64,000 nt of DNA from the NCBI GenBank assembly GCA_013397075.1, contig VWZS01004810.1:40999-104998 (forward strand), in the 5' to 3' direction. Positions 1-11,863 of this stretch are shown piece after piece. Source of the stretch: Rhabdornis inornatus. Taxonomy: Eukaryota; Chordata; Aves; Passeriformes; Rhabdornithidae. The notes below the pieces were generated by a model. It did not search any database. It saw only the letters and a list, made by a program, of their open reading frames with translations, and was not told where the DNA came from. The position numbers and the translations under genes were made by a program. Within the stretch, counting starts at the first letter, position 1, and every line of letters starts with the position of its first letter.

Positions 1-600
1 TTTTTTTGGGGCTGTTATGCCAGGTTTAGGGGCTGAGACCCACAGCGATGGAGGAGGAGGGTCGGACAGGGGGCAGTTGCAAATGGGGGGGTTGTGGGGG
101 GCGCAGGCTGCGAGGTGCGGGCAGGGTGGGCGCCGGCGCGGTGCCCGAGCCGGCGGCGGCCGGTGGTGCTGGGTGCCGGCAGCCCCGGGGTGCACAAAGC
201 CCCTTTGAGCTCCTCACAGAGGAGCTGCTGATCCCAGCCCGGCCCTCGGAACCGAGAATGGCCCCTGCAGAGGAGAATGGAACCCTGGACACCCGGGAGG
301 GCTGATGGGGTGGGGACCTCAGGGCTCTGGGTCTGAGTGTCCCCCGGGTCAGGGACAGCTGCCCCAGTCTGAGCCCTGAACCGCGGGGTGCCCAAAGCAT
401 GGGTTGGTCCCTGGCCAGCCCCGCTGGACTGGGGAGCTGTGGGGCGCAGCGGGTGCCCCAGCCATCCCACGTGGGGATGGGTACTCACTCCCTCCTGTCA
501 TTTGTCGTGGTGACATCCACAAAGCCACCAAACTGCGGTCTCCAGGGTGGCCGCGGGGAAGGCTGCACTACGGACTGGGGTGAAGAGGCAGGTGGGACCA

Positions 601-690
601 AATGGGACCCAGTGGCATCTGCTGGCACCCGATGGGACTCAGTGGGACCCGGTGGGATCCAATGGGACACAGTGGGACCCGGTGGGCCCT
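601..690. repeat. Tandem repeat, 3 x 30 bp
   Basis: Three consecutive 30-bp units fall exactly at 601-630, 631-660 and 661-690. They share AATGGGAC..CAGTGG and, in units two and three, GTGGGACCCGGTGGG. Each unit is itself close to a doubled 15-mer. Units two and three differ at only a few positions; unit one is more diverged. A non-coding minisatellite seed is the simplest reading. Confidence 0.75.
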
Positions 691-1383
691 GGCAGCCCTG
701 CTGCCGAGGGCGGCTGGCCAGGCACAATACCCACGGCCCCTCTCCTGAGCCGCCGCCGAAGCCCCTTTCCCAGCGTCGAGCGCCTTTGTCTCGCCTTTGT
801 GATGGAAAGAGCCCCCCCTCCTAAATCACTGCCCTGACACCCCCATTGTCTCCTTCCCGGGGAGGTTTGAAACTTCCCCCCCCCTTCTCTCGAGGTCAGG
901 AATGTGGCCGGTTTCTATTGGGACGGAAGAGCAGGGCTGGGTGGGGGGCTGCGGGGTCACGCCGGCTCGGCGGGTCAACCTGAAAACAAAACCTTTTGAA
1001 ATACCTACTCTCCATCACTGCCAACATTGTCCCCTGCCAGCGGGGGCCTGGCACGGCCCCTCGACGCCTCCAGCCCGGCCGCTGCCCACCCCAGCGGTCA
1101 GCAGCTGGGGGGGGACAGAAGGGTATTGTGCCGAAGGGGACAGCTTTGTTTTCGGTCACAGCTGCCCCGGGTTGGGACGGGACCGACCGCCAGCCCCACT
1201 GGGGGAGAGGAGGGAGAGGATGGGAGTGCACCGGTCCGCACATCGCAGGGGGGACCTGGTCCATCGGGTACCCCTCTGTCGCTGTCTCTCTGAGAGGTGG
1301 CACTGAGGGGGACAGAGGGCAGCTCTCTGTTATCCCTGGAGTGAAGCCTCAGGGCGTGCAGCCTCTCCGTGCCCACTGACAGC

Positions 1384-1513
1384 CTCAGTTTGTTGGGATA
1401 CCAATCCCTCAGTTTGTTGGGATACCTCCTGCAGCAAGGGGAAACTGAGGGAGGAAACCAAACGCTAGTTGGTTTCCTGCCTCAGTTTCCCCTTGCTGCA
1501 GGAGGTATCCCAA
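1384..1513. repeat. Near-perfect 45-bp inverted repeat with 7-nt loop
   Basis: The left arm is 1417-1461 and the right arm 1469-1513; they are reverse complements over 45 positions with one mismatch (1451 against 1479, both G). The loop ACGCTAG is 1462-1468. Transcription of either strand would give a 97-nt hairpin. A direct repeat, CTCAGTTTGTTGGGATACC, occurs at 1384-1402 and again at 1409-1427, the second copy running into the left arm. The arms carry CCTCAGTTTCCCC, a motif found at several other places in the window. Seen directly; function unknown. Confidence 0.9.
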
Positions 1514-3667
1514 TGACAGGTGCCTGGGGTCCCCTTTGACACCCCGAGCCAGGGCACTGCTGGCCCTGATGCCAAAAGGTGTGGTCCAGATTGGGGAGAA
1601 AAGGGACCATTCTGAGGCTGAACCAGCTGTACCACCCAGAAGGGTCAGGATTTGGCCGCTGCAGTGCTTGAATGTGGCTCCAAGGGCGGCAGTGCCTTGC
1701 AGGTGGAGTGGAGCATGGCCCTGGCTTCCTTTTCCCAGCAGGACATGAAGAAGGACCCCCAGGAAGCCTTCACACTCCCCGAATTTCACAGCCCACCAGG
1801 AAGACCCCAGTCGGTCTCCCAGTGGGCTGAGGTTTGGGGGACACTGGCAGTGTCTCACTGCCCCATTTACAGCAGCACAAGTCTCTCTTTCCCCACCAGG
1901 ATGAGAATGCTGTTCCCATCGGCCTCCAGCTCCTCTGGCACAACATCTCTTGGGTGGGCCAAAATCCCCCAGGGTGGCCAAAATCCCTCCCAGGATGACC
2001 AAAATCCCTCCAAGATGGCGTAAATTCCCCTGTATTTTTCTGTATGGGAAGATCTGTAGTTTTTGCTCGCTGCAGAAGCAGCCTGCAAGGAGGAAAGTGG
2101 AGCAGCGCCCATGGATGTGATGGGTTTAGCAGAGACCTGAAAGGAAAACCCAGCTGAGAGGGGAGCGCTGGCCTCCTGAGCTACTCAGAAGCTGGGAGGT
2201 GGTGAAAACATCTGGAACAGCTGGAATGGCGCAGGATGAGGGGCTTCCATAGCAGAGGGTACGGTGGATTCACAGGCACTCCCTTGGTTCCAGAGTTCTC
2301 CCTGCACAGGCACTTGCTGAGGGGCTGAGAAGCAAGGGAGAGGGCTCTGTGCCTCAGTTTCCCCAGCAGGAAGCAGGGCTGATGTTTTGAGGCTGGGTAA
2401 GTCAGGGGAGGTCTGCAGAAGGCATGTCTGAGGGGAGAGCATCACTTGGGCAGTGTCATGGTGTGGGGATGGGGACCCTTGGGAGTATCATGGACTATGG
2501 GCAGCTAGTTGGGTCCCCAAGATGTTTCTTCTTGTAAAAAAAGATTAATAAATTTTTTTTGTTGACTGAAGGACTTGTACCAGCCTTGGCCATGTACACA
2601 CACACAGAATCTCTGCATTTATAGGTACATATATATCCACACACACATATCTTTATGTATTTGCCTTTTGCAACCAAGGTTGAGCCTTTTAAAGCAGAAA
2701 AATATGACATTTGAGGAAACTGGAGCTTTTCAAAGGCTTTGCTAAAAATCCTAGAAAATTTCAAGGAAGGAGTGGAGAGAGGTGGGAGGTAACCAAAATC
2801 CTCATCCCTAGGTTTAAAATCAACTTTTTCCTGTTAAAAAAAAAGAGAGAAAACATACTCCTGTAAACGTTGTGCAGTGCTTCTCCTCCCTGGAGCTTTG
2901 GGATGGGAAGGTGGTTTTCCAGGCAGAATGCTTGCAGGCCTGATGCTGGCTCTGTATTGCAGGTGTCACCATGACTGCATGGAGCCATGAGGATGTCCTG
3001 AGCCCCATAGGGACACCCTGGGCCCTGTGGGGACCTGCCACTTGCCTTCCAGTCCCACTCCCGAGGCACAGGAGCTGTCACAGCCCTGTGTTAGCAGCGT
3101 GGTGCAGGTGGAAATGCTGAGCCACAGCACAGAGCTGGGTGGGTTCCCCTGAGGACCACACAGCAGGTGCCCTGACAAGTATCTCCATGTCCCCCTTCTC
3201 CCCAGGCTCACCCAGGGTTGTTTTTCCATTGCATGCCCAAAACAGCTTGTAAGGTGCCGCTTGGGTCTTAGCGGCGTCTGAGGGTCCATTGTGAGCCCGG
3301 CAGCAGTGAGGATGTGGGGGGAAGGCAGATTGCAAACGCAGGGTTAATTCTGACCCCAGCTGAGCTTGGGAGGACAGGCACAGGATGCTCTGTTCTTCCA
3401 CTAGTCCCAGCCTGTGTGCAGCACACTTCACTGGCCCGTGCCTCAGTTTCCCTATGTCACAGTGGCGGCCCCCATTCCTCTGCCTGCTTTGGGGGCGATG
3501 GGGCTGTGGGAAGGGCAGTCTCTCCCTCTCTTGCTCCGCTCTGGAGCCCACGGCCAGGGAGTGCTGGCGAGGGCTGGACAGGGCAGTGGGGCCATGGCTG
3601 TGCTCGGGTGGCTGAATTGTGTGGGGTGCCAGGGGAACGGCAGGTCCAGCTGTGACTCTGACCATGC

Positions 3668-3850
3668 AGGGATGGATGGATGTGGGGAGATCAGGATGAA
3701 GAACGGAAGGGATGCAGGGATGAAGACGTGAAGAGATGAAGAAAAGGGATGCAGGCATGAAAGAATGCAGGAGTTAAGGGCTGGAGGGCTATGGGGATCA
3801 GGGATATAGGATGATGGGATGCAGGGATGCAGGGATGAAGAAAGGCAGGG
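3668..3850. repeat. Purine-rich degenerate minisatellite
   Basis: Reiterated GGGATGCAGGGATGAAG-like units (GATGAAG, GGGATGCAG, GGATGGATG) run through this stretch with irregular spacing. The minus strand reads as a repetitive Pro/Ser/His/Ile frame, which is a by-product of the repeat. Confidence 0.6.
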
Positions 3851-3879
3851 AGAGAGGGTTGTGGGGACGTGGGGATCAG

Positions 3880-4170
3880 ATTCAGTTCGGACCGACCCCG
3901 GGCTCCCCACCGAGAGCCGGTGCGGGCGGTGCGGCGGCGCCGGGAGGTGGCAGCAGCGGCCGAGCGCGGGGCCGCGGTGCGGGGGCGGTGCCGGCGGGGG
4001 AGTCCCCGAGGGACGGGGGGGCCGTGGGCTCCGCGGGCATCCCCGCTACTCTGCGGCCCTTGCTCCGCCCTCGTCCCCTCCTGGGCTGCGGGGCCGTGCT
4101 CGAGGGCTCCGGCGGAGGGCAGAGGAGCTGCCCCTCGTTCGGCCTTCCCGGGGGCATGCACATGGAGTCC
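3880..4170. promoter_or_regulatory. CpG-rich patch, possible orphan promoter
   Basis: Dense CpG with a string of GCGGTGCGG, GGCGCCGGGAGG and GAGCGCGGGGCCGCGG. It lies 1.1-1.4 kb upstream of the CERCAM start codon and is separated from the CERCAM promoter by sequence with fewer CpGs. No TATA box and no first exon are recognisable. It may be an alternative CERCAM promoter or a promoter for an unseen non-coding transcript. Confidence 0.35.
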
Positions 4171-4814
4171 CGACACGGACACGGGTGGGTCCGGCTGTGC
4201 TGGGCGCTCGGGCGCCTGCTCCTTCCCGCAGTCCTTCATGGCTGGGAATTCCCGGCTGCGCTGGCGACGAGCCCTTCCCGGAATACTTGTCCGAGTCGGG
4301 GCTGTAAACAGCATTTTTCTCTCCTTGCAGTCACTGCCGGGTCCTGTGAGCCCTCCGCCCTCTCTGTTGCTTCTTTCAGGTGTTCCTGGATTGTTCGCTT
4401 CCCGACCCCTCTGCTGCACCCTGATGGAGCCCCGCCGGGGGGACACAGGGAGCCAGCGGCAGCAGCCGCCTGGGGCACCCCTCACCCTGATGCGGGTGGG
4501 CACAGGTTTGGCCATGTGTGCCATCCACCCGTTCCTCACCAGGGCTCTGGTGCCACCGCATTACTGCTGGGGAGCACGGAGTCACTGCTCTGCAGGACGT
4601 GACCACCGCCAGGCCTGCGCTCGCTCTGGGAGCTGACAGCTGTATTTATGGATTGGGTGGAAAACCAGAGGGTTTGGTCAAACGTCCCACAGGCCCCGGG
4701 CCTGTCCCTGCCCGCGGCGCGGACACGTCACGGACACGCCCGTGGGCCTGCGAATGGTCAGCATGGGGGACAGCCTGGGTGGGACACGGCTCACGGAGGT
4801 GGGCTGCCTTGGTG

Positions 4815-4965
4815 AGGGCGACAGCCATGACCCCACTCGCCATACAAGCCCTCCTCAGCCACAAGCCTCTCTGGCCATGATCCTCTTGTCCACTAGCCCC
4901 CCTGGCGATGATGCCCCCGGCCACCAGCGCCCTTGGCCATATTCCCCCAAACCATGAGCCCCACT
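4815..4965. repeat. Degenerate tandem repeat around GGCCATGATCC
   Basis: Loosely repeated units of about 25-30 bp contain CATGACCCC, CCATGATCCTC, GCGATGATGCCCCC and CCATATTCCCCC separated by CCACTAGCCCC / CCACCAGCGCCC. The similarity is visible but weak. Confidence 0.35.
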
Positions 4966-5099
4966 CCCCCCCATCCCATTGCTCACCCACCCACGCCGTG
5001 CAGGCACCGTGTGGACCCAACCGGGTGCTGGCCAGTGGTACATGGATGCTCCCCCGGAACATCACCGGTGAGGGGGTGTCGGGGTGTCCCCCGGTCTCT

Positions 5100-5278
5100 C
5101 GCCCCCCAGCCGTGGGCTATGAGGGGCTCTGCACGGCTATCGACTCTATTTAAGGAAACCCGACCCAAACTGGCTCCCAGGGCTTGCAGCGGCGGCGGGG
5201 CCGGGCCGGGGGCGGGGGNGGGGGTGCGCTGAGCGCGGCGGGTCCCAGCCCGCCCCTTCCCCGCCCGCCGCCTCCGCC
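5100..5278 (+). promoter_or_regulatory. CERCAM promoter and 5' UTR, CpG island
   Basis: Very GC-rich sequence runs straight into the CERCAM start codon and continues into exon 1. A G-run is interrupted by an ambiguous base at 5219, so the assembly is uncertain there. No TATA box is visible; CCGCCCCTTCCCCGCCCGCC just before the ATG would suit Sp/KLF factors (inference). Confidence 0.55.
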
Positions 5279-8200
5279 ATGGGCGCTTCGGGGCTGCTCT
5301 GCGCCCTCCTCCTGCTGCTGGGCATCGGGACCGGCACCGGGACCGGCACCGGGACAGCCCCACCACGCCTGGTGCTCGCCCTGCTCGCCCGGAACGCGCA
5401 GCACTCGCTGCCGCACTGCCTGGGAGCCCTGGAGGGCTTGGACTATCCCGCGAGCAGCATCGCCCTGTGGTGAGGGAGCGGGACCCCGGGGGGAGCCGGG
5501 ACCCCGGGGGGGAGCCGGGACCCCGGGGGGGAGCGGGCACCCCGCGGTGCGGAGAGTAGCATGGATCCTAGGGGAGGAGAGGGCTGTGGGGGAATGGGCA
5601 TCTCGGGGGGACCCGGGGTGCTGGAGTCACAGGGACCGCGGGCATAACGGGGAGCCCCGGGGGAATGGGCATAATGAGGGGAAGGAGGGTCCTGGGGAGT
5701 AAGGGAGGCTGTTGGGGGAATGGAGAGCCGAGGATAGCCGGGACCCGAAGGACAATGCGGGGTAGGAACTGGGGAGAGTGGGGGAACTGGGGTCGCGGGG
5801 TGATCTTGGAGTAAAAGGGGCTTGGGTGGACAGAACAGATTCGAAGGAATGGGGGCCTGCGGGGGAATGGGGATCCTTAGGGGGCAGGGACCTTCGGGAG
5901 GAACAGGGATCCCGGGTAGCAGCGCCCCCAGCCCAAAAATGTTAGAGGTGGCTCTTGCCCCGTGTATGGGACCCGGCAGGGAACCGGGAGAGGCTCGGGC
6001 TGCCCGCGGCGAAGGGGCAGGACCCCCACCTTTCCCCTGAGGAAGCTGTGGGGCTGGTGAGGGAGGGGACCCCTGGGCACAAGGGGGTTCTGCATCATCA
6101 GGGACAGACGCTGCCTTCCCCCTCCCTGCAGGGCTCACTCTCAGCCCCCCTTTCCCAAAAACACCTCTAAGCCCCCTTTGGCTGGGAGTCTCCAGTCTCC
6201 TCTTTACGCCATTGCCGTCTGTCGCCTGAAGTTGTCGGAAACTTTTCTGCAGCTGCTTTTGCGGGGGAGCTGAGGCGGGGGCTGTTGGGGGGATCCTGGC
6301 AGGGGTGGGGCGACGGAAACTGCTGGAAGCGGAAGGGGGTCCTCACCTTTATCCGCTGCACGCCCCGGGAACCGCAGGACACTGCAGGGTATTTCAAGAG
6401 CAGCCCGTGGAGCTGAGGGGACACAGATACTGCCCTGTCCCCTGAATCCATCAAATCCCCGTGATACCAATGCCCGGGGGATGTCCCAGGGCTCTCTGAC
6501 AGGTCGAGGGTGCCAAGGAGTGTGGGAACTTGGGGTTTGGCTCAGTGCTCGGCTCTATCTGTGCTGGGGTCCCTGTGAACATTGTTGTGAGGACGGGTGG
6601 GAGAGTTGGGAACGGTGATGGTGCCCGACAAAGGGAATGTTCAGGAAGGGGGATGTTTTGCTGCTTGTTGAGCCCTTTCCTCTCACTGCTGGAACAGTGG
6701 GATGCACAGGAGTACTGTGGGGTGCAGGGGGACAAAGCAGCTGTGCTGCAATGCTCATGGTTGGCAGTCACAAGGCTGGGATGAGAACATGTCCAGGGTT
6801 GCCACTGGGCTGCAGGGATGAGGGGCGGGAGCCGGGGAACAGCCTGGCTGGCTGTGGCACCGAGGAAGAAATTACCCGTTGGCGTTCTCACTCCTGCCTG
6901 CGTAGCCTTCAAATTACATGTTATGTTCCCAAGCAAGTCTGGCTCAGTCTTTTGGCCCCGTGAGCATTTCTAGTGCAGGGTGAGGTCCTGGTTGTCCCGT
7001 GAGGAGGCCCCCAGAGGCTCATGTCCTCTCATCCCAGGTGTGCAACAGACCACAACTCAGACAACACGACGGCAATGCTGCAGGAGTGGCTGGGGGCAGT
7101 GGGGAAGGACTATCACTCGGTGGTCTGGAAGGTGCAAGAGGAGCCCAGGTGAGGCTGGGTGAGTGCTGGGTGGGGGCAGATGTGGGCTGTGAGGGGGTCC
7201 TGGAGCAGCATGAACTCTCCCTGGCCAGGGACCAGGAGGAGTGAAGCGGAGTGAGGCTGACTCAGCCTGACAGCACGAACAGCCTGCACCGAGTTTGTGC
7301 ATTCCCATAGAGTGAGGTTAACCCCTGCCTCCCCCTGCCCAGCTCCTACCCTGATGAGCTTGGTCCTAAGCACTGGAGTGACAAACGCTATGAAAACGTG
7401 ATGAAGTTGAAGCAGGAAGCTCTCACCTATGCCCGGGAGCAGCAGGCAGACTACATCCTGGTAAGGGACTTGGGGCGCTGTGGGGTGGGGGCTGAGGTGG
7501 GCTTCTCCACATTTCCAGAACCTGTACTGTCTCTGCAGTTCATGGACACTGACAGTGTCCTAACCAACAACCAGACCCTCAAGTTTCTCATGGCACAGAA
7601 CAAGTCAGTGGTGGCCCCCATGCTGGACTCGCAGACCTTCTACTCCAACTTCTGGTGTGGCATCACACCCCAGGTACATCCCCAGAAAGCCCTGGGGAAG
7701 GGGACACCCCCTTGGAGGAGGAGCCCTCTGCCATGGAGGCATTGTGCTGGTGTGCTGCAGGGATACTATCGCCGGACTCCTGACTACTTTCCCACCAAGA
7801 ACCGCCAGCGGGTGGGCTGCTTCCGTGTCCCCATGGTCTATGCCACCTTCCTGATCGACCTGCGGAAGGAGGAGACTTTGCAATTGGCTTTCTACCCGCC
7901 CCATCCCAACTACACCTGGGCCTTCGATGACATCATTGTCTTTGCCTACTCCTGCCAGGAGGCTGGTGAGGGTGATGGGGTTTTGGGAGGTGAAGGGGCT
8001 TGGAGGGGCTGTGCTGCTCACCTGTCTCACCTGGCAGGCGCGGAGGTCCATGTGTGCAACCAGCACCGCTTTGGTTACATCAATGTTCCTGTGAAGGCTC
8101 ACCAGACACTGGAGGATGATCATGCCAACTTTGTGCATCTCACGCTGGAGGCCATGGGTGAGTGCCCATGGATGGAGAGGTCCTAGAAGCCTCCAGGTCC

Positions 8201-10592
8201 TGACAGGGCTGTCAGCCCCAGCTCCCAGCCAGGGGAATCTGGGCTCCACTGAAGAGTGTCTCCTCTCTCCACAGTGGATGGTCCCCCCATGCAGCGCTCC
8301 AGGCACATTTCTCTCCTGCCCAGGCCACTCACAAAAATGGGCTTTGATGAAGTAAGTGCCCAGTGGAGCCACTCATGTCCCTCTGTCCATCCGTCTGGTT
8401 TTGTCCCTCTCTTTGATTGCATCCATCTATGGCAAATCCCGAGCCCCTGTCCCCATCCTGCAGTAGCCAGGCAGGCTATGTCCCTCATGACAACATGCCC
8501 CATTGTTGGGGCTTTCCTCTTCCTCCCAGATCTTCCTAATCAACCTGGTGCGCAGGCCAGACCGGCGGCAGCGAATGCTGGCATCCCTGCAGGAACTAGA
8601 GATTGTTCCACTGGTGGTGGATGCTGTGGATGGCAGGTGACCATGGGGGGACACTCAGCCAGTCTCCTAGTGTCACCCTGGGGAGGGGACAGGGAGTGTC
8701 TGGGGACACACCTTGCTGATGCAGCCCCTTGCCTTGCAGCACCCTCAACAGCAGTGACATCAAGGTGCTGGGAGTGGACTTGCTACCCGGGTACTATGAT
8801 CCCTTCTCCGGCCGCACGCTCACCAAGGGCGAGGTTGGCTGCTTCCTCAGCCACTACAATATCTGGAAGGAGGTATGGAGCCACAGCGGCCATGGAGTCC
8901 CTAAGGGCCACCAGCAGTGGGCAGAGATCCTGTGAGCATCACAGTTGTCTGGAGGACCTGGGGTGAAGGGGTGTCCTGCAGGGTCAGTGATCCCAGTATG
9001 GCCCAGAGTGGTGCTGGGATAGGCTTGCACCTCTGTCCCCTCCCCCAGATTGTGTCCCGGGGCTTGGAGCGGTCAGTGGTCTTTGAGGATGATGTGCGCT
9101 TCGAGGCTGCCTTCCCAGCACGGCTGCAGCGGCTAATGGAGGAGCTGGAGCAGGCACAGCAGGACTGGGACCTCATGTAAGTGCTGGGGCCAGGGGGATG
9201 TGGGGTTTGGGTCCCCAGTGCTGATTCTCATGGTTCTCTGGCCATCCCACAGCTACCTGGGGAGGAAACAGGTGAATGACGAGGATGAGGCACCTGTGAA
9301 AGGCGTGCAGAACCTGGTGGTGGCCGGGTACTCATACTGGACACTGGCCTACGCCATCTCCCACCATGGGGCACAGAAGCTGCTGGCCACCAAACCCCTC
9401 TCCAAAATGCTGCCGGTGGATGAGTATCTGCCCATCATGTATGACAAGCACCCCAAGTAAGGAGCAGGTTGTGCAGGAGGGTGCTGGCCTGGCCATGCCA
9501 GTGTGGGACAATGTGTTTCTTCTCTGCCGTCACCACCTCACTCCGTTCCCCCCCTTACAGGCGTTACTCATGCTGGAGGAAAACATCTGTAGCATGAGCT
9601 CATTCTCAGCCGGCTGCTGCCTGGCCACTGGCCTCTGGAAAATGGCCCTCTGCCAGCATGGGGTGGGGGAACAGGAATGGAGCTGGGGCTTGATGTGGGC
9701 CCTGCACAGGGTCTTGGCCCCGTGGCAAGGGGCAAGGAGCAGCCCCCTGTACCCTGGTGCTGGGGGACTGTGTAGTCCCCCACCCCTGGCTGGAGGTCTC
9801 AGCCACAATTCGGAGCACTTTCATGCCCCTCTCTGGGGTGGAGGTCAGCACTAAGGCTTTGTCTGGGGAGGGGGACGCAATTTAGGGGGTGAGTGAGCAC
9901 CAGTGGGTGGGTGTCCTGGGAGAGAAGGAACTGGGAAACGCAGTGACCAGGCTGGAGAAACACAGGGATCAGGCATGTAAAAGACAGGCTGGAAGTGGAC
10001 AGAGGGACACATTAGTGCTCTGGATGTGCACCAGGAGCAGCTGGAAGCCCCGTGCTTGCAGGCATAACAGCACCAGACATCCCTGTCTCAGGGCCAGCTG
10101 GATGCTGTGCCAGAGACCCACTCTATGCCAAGAGCCGGCCCCAGCTGGAGGGAAGCGACAGGTCCTGTCCTCTCTGTAATCCCTCCACAATCCCTGCCCA
10201 GCCTTCCCCGGCTCCATGCCTGGTCATGTCTCACATCCCTCCATATCCCCTGCCCTGCATGGAATCTTCCTTGGGTAGTTATGGTTTTCCCAGTGCTTTT
10301 TCTCCTCTGCACCATGCTCTGTAAGCCAGTTTCTCCTCTCTGGTCTGCTTTCCCCAGCGAGGATTACAAGCGGCACTTCTCCCCACGGGACTTGCTGGTG
10401 TTTTCGGCTCACCCCCTCCTGGTTTATCCCACTCACTATGCTGGGGACAGCAACTGGCTGAGTGACACCGAGACTTCCACCATCTGGGATGATGACGCCA
10501 AGAAGACTGACTGGGTTGGCTCACAGAAGACTCTGAGGGACTCACGGGGCAGTACTGGCCACCTCCGCTCCACAGCCCGTGATGAGCTCTGA
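5279..10592 (+). CDS. CERCAM: CERCAM, GT25-family ER protein (12 exons)
   Basis: Exons joined with GT/AG sites and matching phase: 5279-5469, 7038-7148, 7343-7460, 7539-7673, 7761-7965, 8038-8157, 8275-8351, 8530-8636, 8740-8872, 9049-9176, 9253-9456, 10358-10592; 587 aa (human about 595). The product has a signal peptide (GASGLLCALLLLLGIG), a first GT25 segment with FMDTDSVLTNNQTL (DxD type), VVAPMLDS, YSNFWCGITPQGYYRRTPDY and FDDIIVFAYSC, then FLINLVRRPDRR, GEVGCFLSHYNIWKE, VFEDDVRFE, YSYWTLAY, SKMLPVDEYLPIM and a C-terminal RDEL ER-retention signal. The details TNNQTL, HPNYTW, SDTETS, WDDD and GSQKTL point to CERCAM rather than COLGALT1/2. The human protein is reported to lack collagen galactosyltransferase activity although the paralogues have it; whether this one is active cannot be told. 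The signal peptide ends in an unusual (GT)5 run. Confidence 0.96.
5475..5545. repeat. G-rich tandem repeat at the start of CERCAM intron 1
   Basis: Three to four copies of a 19-22 bp unit, GGGACCCCGGGGGGGAGCCG-like, begin six bases after the exon 1 donor. Less regular GGGGAATGGG units continue to about 5.96 kb. Runs of four or more Gs recur on the plus strand, so G-quadruplexes in the nascent RNA are possible (inference). Confidence 0.7.
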
Positions 10593-11863
10593 TGGTGAGC
10601 AAGGCTGTGAGACACAGGCACAGGGGACAGAACAGCTGGGGAGCATTTCCCTGCAAGTGCCATGTTCAGATGTGTCCCACATGCCTAGCTTGTTTTTGTC
10701 ATGGCACAGCAGCTCTCCCCGTCAGAGCATTGAGAAACAGAGACCAGACTGTCTCTTCCAGGTGGGGAAAGGGGTGGGGACACAGATGTCCCATGTGGGG
10801 CTGCACTGGGCTGGAGGGGACATGGGGACAGGGCCCTCCATATCTGAGTCCATGCTGCTCCCCAGCCACTCAGGTGAGGAAGGAAGAACTCTCCTTTGCC
10901 TGCTGCAAAAGTCTCCCCAGTGTGGAAAGAGCTGGGGCATCTCCCAGGGGAACGTTTAATCCCAACACTGTTTGCTCCCCTCAGAAGCGGGTCTCTTTGG
11001 GGCTGTGCATCCGTGAGGTGGCCATGCAGGCAGGCAGGTGACCCACACTGGCTCAGCCCCAGGACAGCATAGACACAGTTAATGCTGGGTCAGACTTTCC
11101 CTGACTGAGGTTGCTTGTCCTGGCAGCAGAACTGCCCTGGGAGCTGCCAGACCGGGGGAGGCTGGAAAACAGCCCTCCCGCTGCCTCGGCTGCAGGCGTG
11201 AACATGTCAGGGCTGCTCCTGCCGTGACCACTAATGTCTGTGTCCATCCATGCCTCCTAGGGATAGCAAGTGTGGATCCAGCTGGGAGCACCATGGGCAA
11301 GGACCTTACACTGCCCACTCCCACTCAGGAGATGCAGCTGCCCTGGACAGAGGCCCTCATGGTTCTTTGAATCTGCATGCAATGAATCCACGCAAAGCAG
11401 GATTTGCCTCAGGAAAGCCTTTCCCTGCCAAAGGGAGAGATCAGAGGAGTGCTGTACTCTATCTCTGCTGAGGACACATCTCCAGGACAGTCCCAAGCGA
11501 TGCCAACTCTGCCATCTCCCATCAGCCTAAACTTTGGGGAGTGGACTGCGGGCTGGCACCCGTGGTGGCCTCCTGCCACTGACCGGACTTGTCCCTCATG
11601 CTGTGCCTGGGTGGAAGCCCAGGGAGGATTAAAGCAGACTGAGCTGAAGTGCTGGGTGCTGGCATTGCCCCAGGTTCCCAGGGCATTACCCCACTGGGGT
11701 CACCTCAGGGGTGAGGGTCTGGCAGTTCCCCCAGCTGGGAACTTTGGGAATTAAATCTGTAAGGAGGAAAGAGGCGAAGGAGGGAGGTGGGGTGGGGAGG
11801 AAGATTGAAGCTCACCCTTAGGGTCTGGGTAGGAAAGGTGGGTGGCAGTTTCACGGAGCTCAG
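10593..11863 (+). other. CERCAM 3' UTR and downstream spacer
   Basis: No further exon of CERCAM follows the stop. ATTAAA variants at 11628-11633 and 11750-11755 are the first plausible poly(A) signals on the plus strand, which would make a 3' UTR of about 1.1 kb. Nothing else is recognised. Confidence 0.45.

Larger units (their letters stand above)
1..5060. other. Gene-poor flank upstream of CERCAM
   Basis: I see no exon chain that I can recognise on either strand in this stretch. It contains small tandem repeats (601-690, 3668-3850), an inverted repeat (1417-1513), a CpG-rich patch near 3.9-4.15 kb and a plus-strand AATAAA at 2547-2552 in an AT-rich segment (2520-2760), which could be the poly(A) signal of an upstream gene. 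In human the plus-strand neighbours upstream of CERCAM are URM1 and mir-219a-2; I did not find the mature miR-219 sequence or a recognisable URM1 C terminus here. The long open frames in 3.8-4.6 kb follow GC content and have no recognisable domain. Confidence 0.6.

Noticed and set aside
3691..4636. Several 250-280 aa frames on both strands at 3.7-4.6 kb
   Set aside because: GC-rich and repeat-derived; overlapping on both strands with no recognisable motif.
1..5000. mir-219a-2, which lies upstream of CERCAM in human
   Set aside because: I looked for the mature miR-219 sequence on both strands and did not find it; in human it is about 20 kb from CERCAM, so it would be outside this window.
5443..6138. 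231-aa Pro-rich minus-strand frame in CERCAM intron 1
   Set aside because: Composed of the G-rich tandem repeats read in reverse; no start context, no splice partners.
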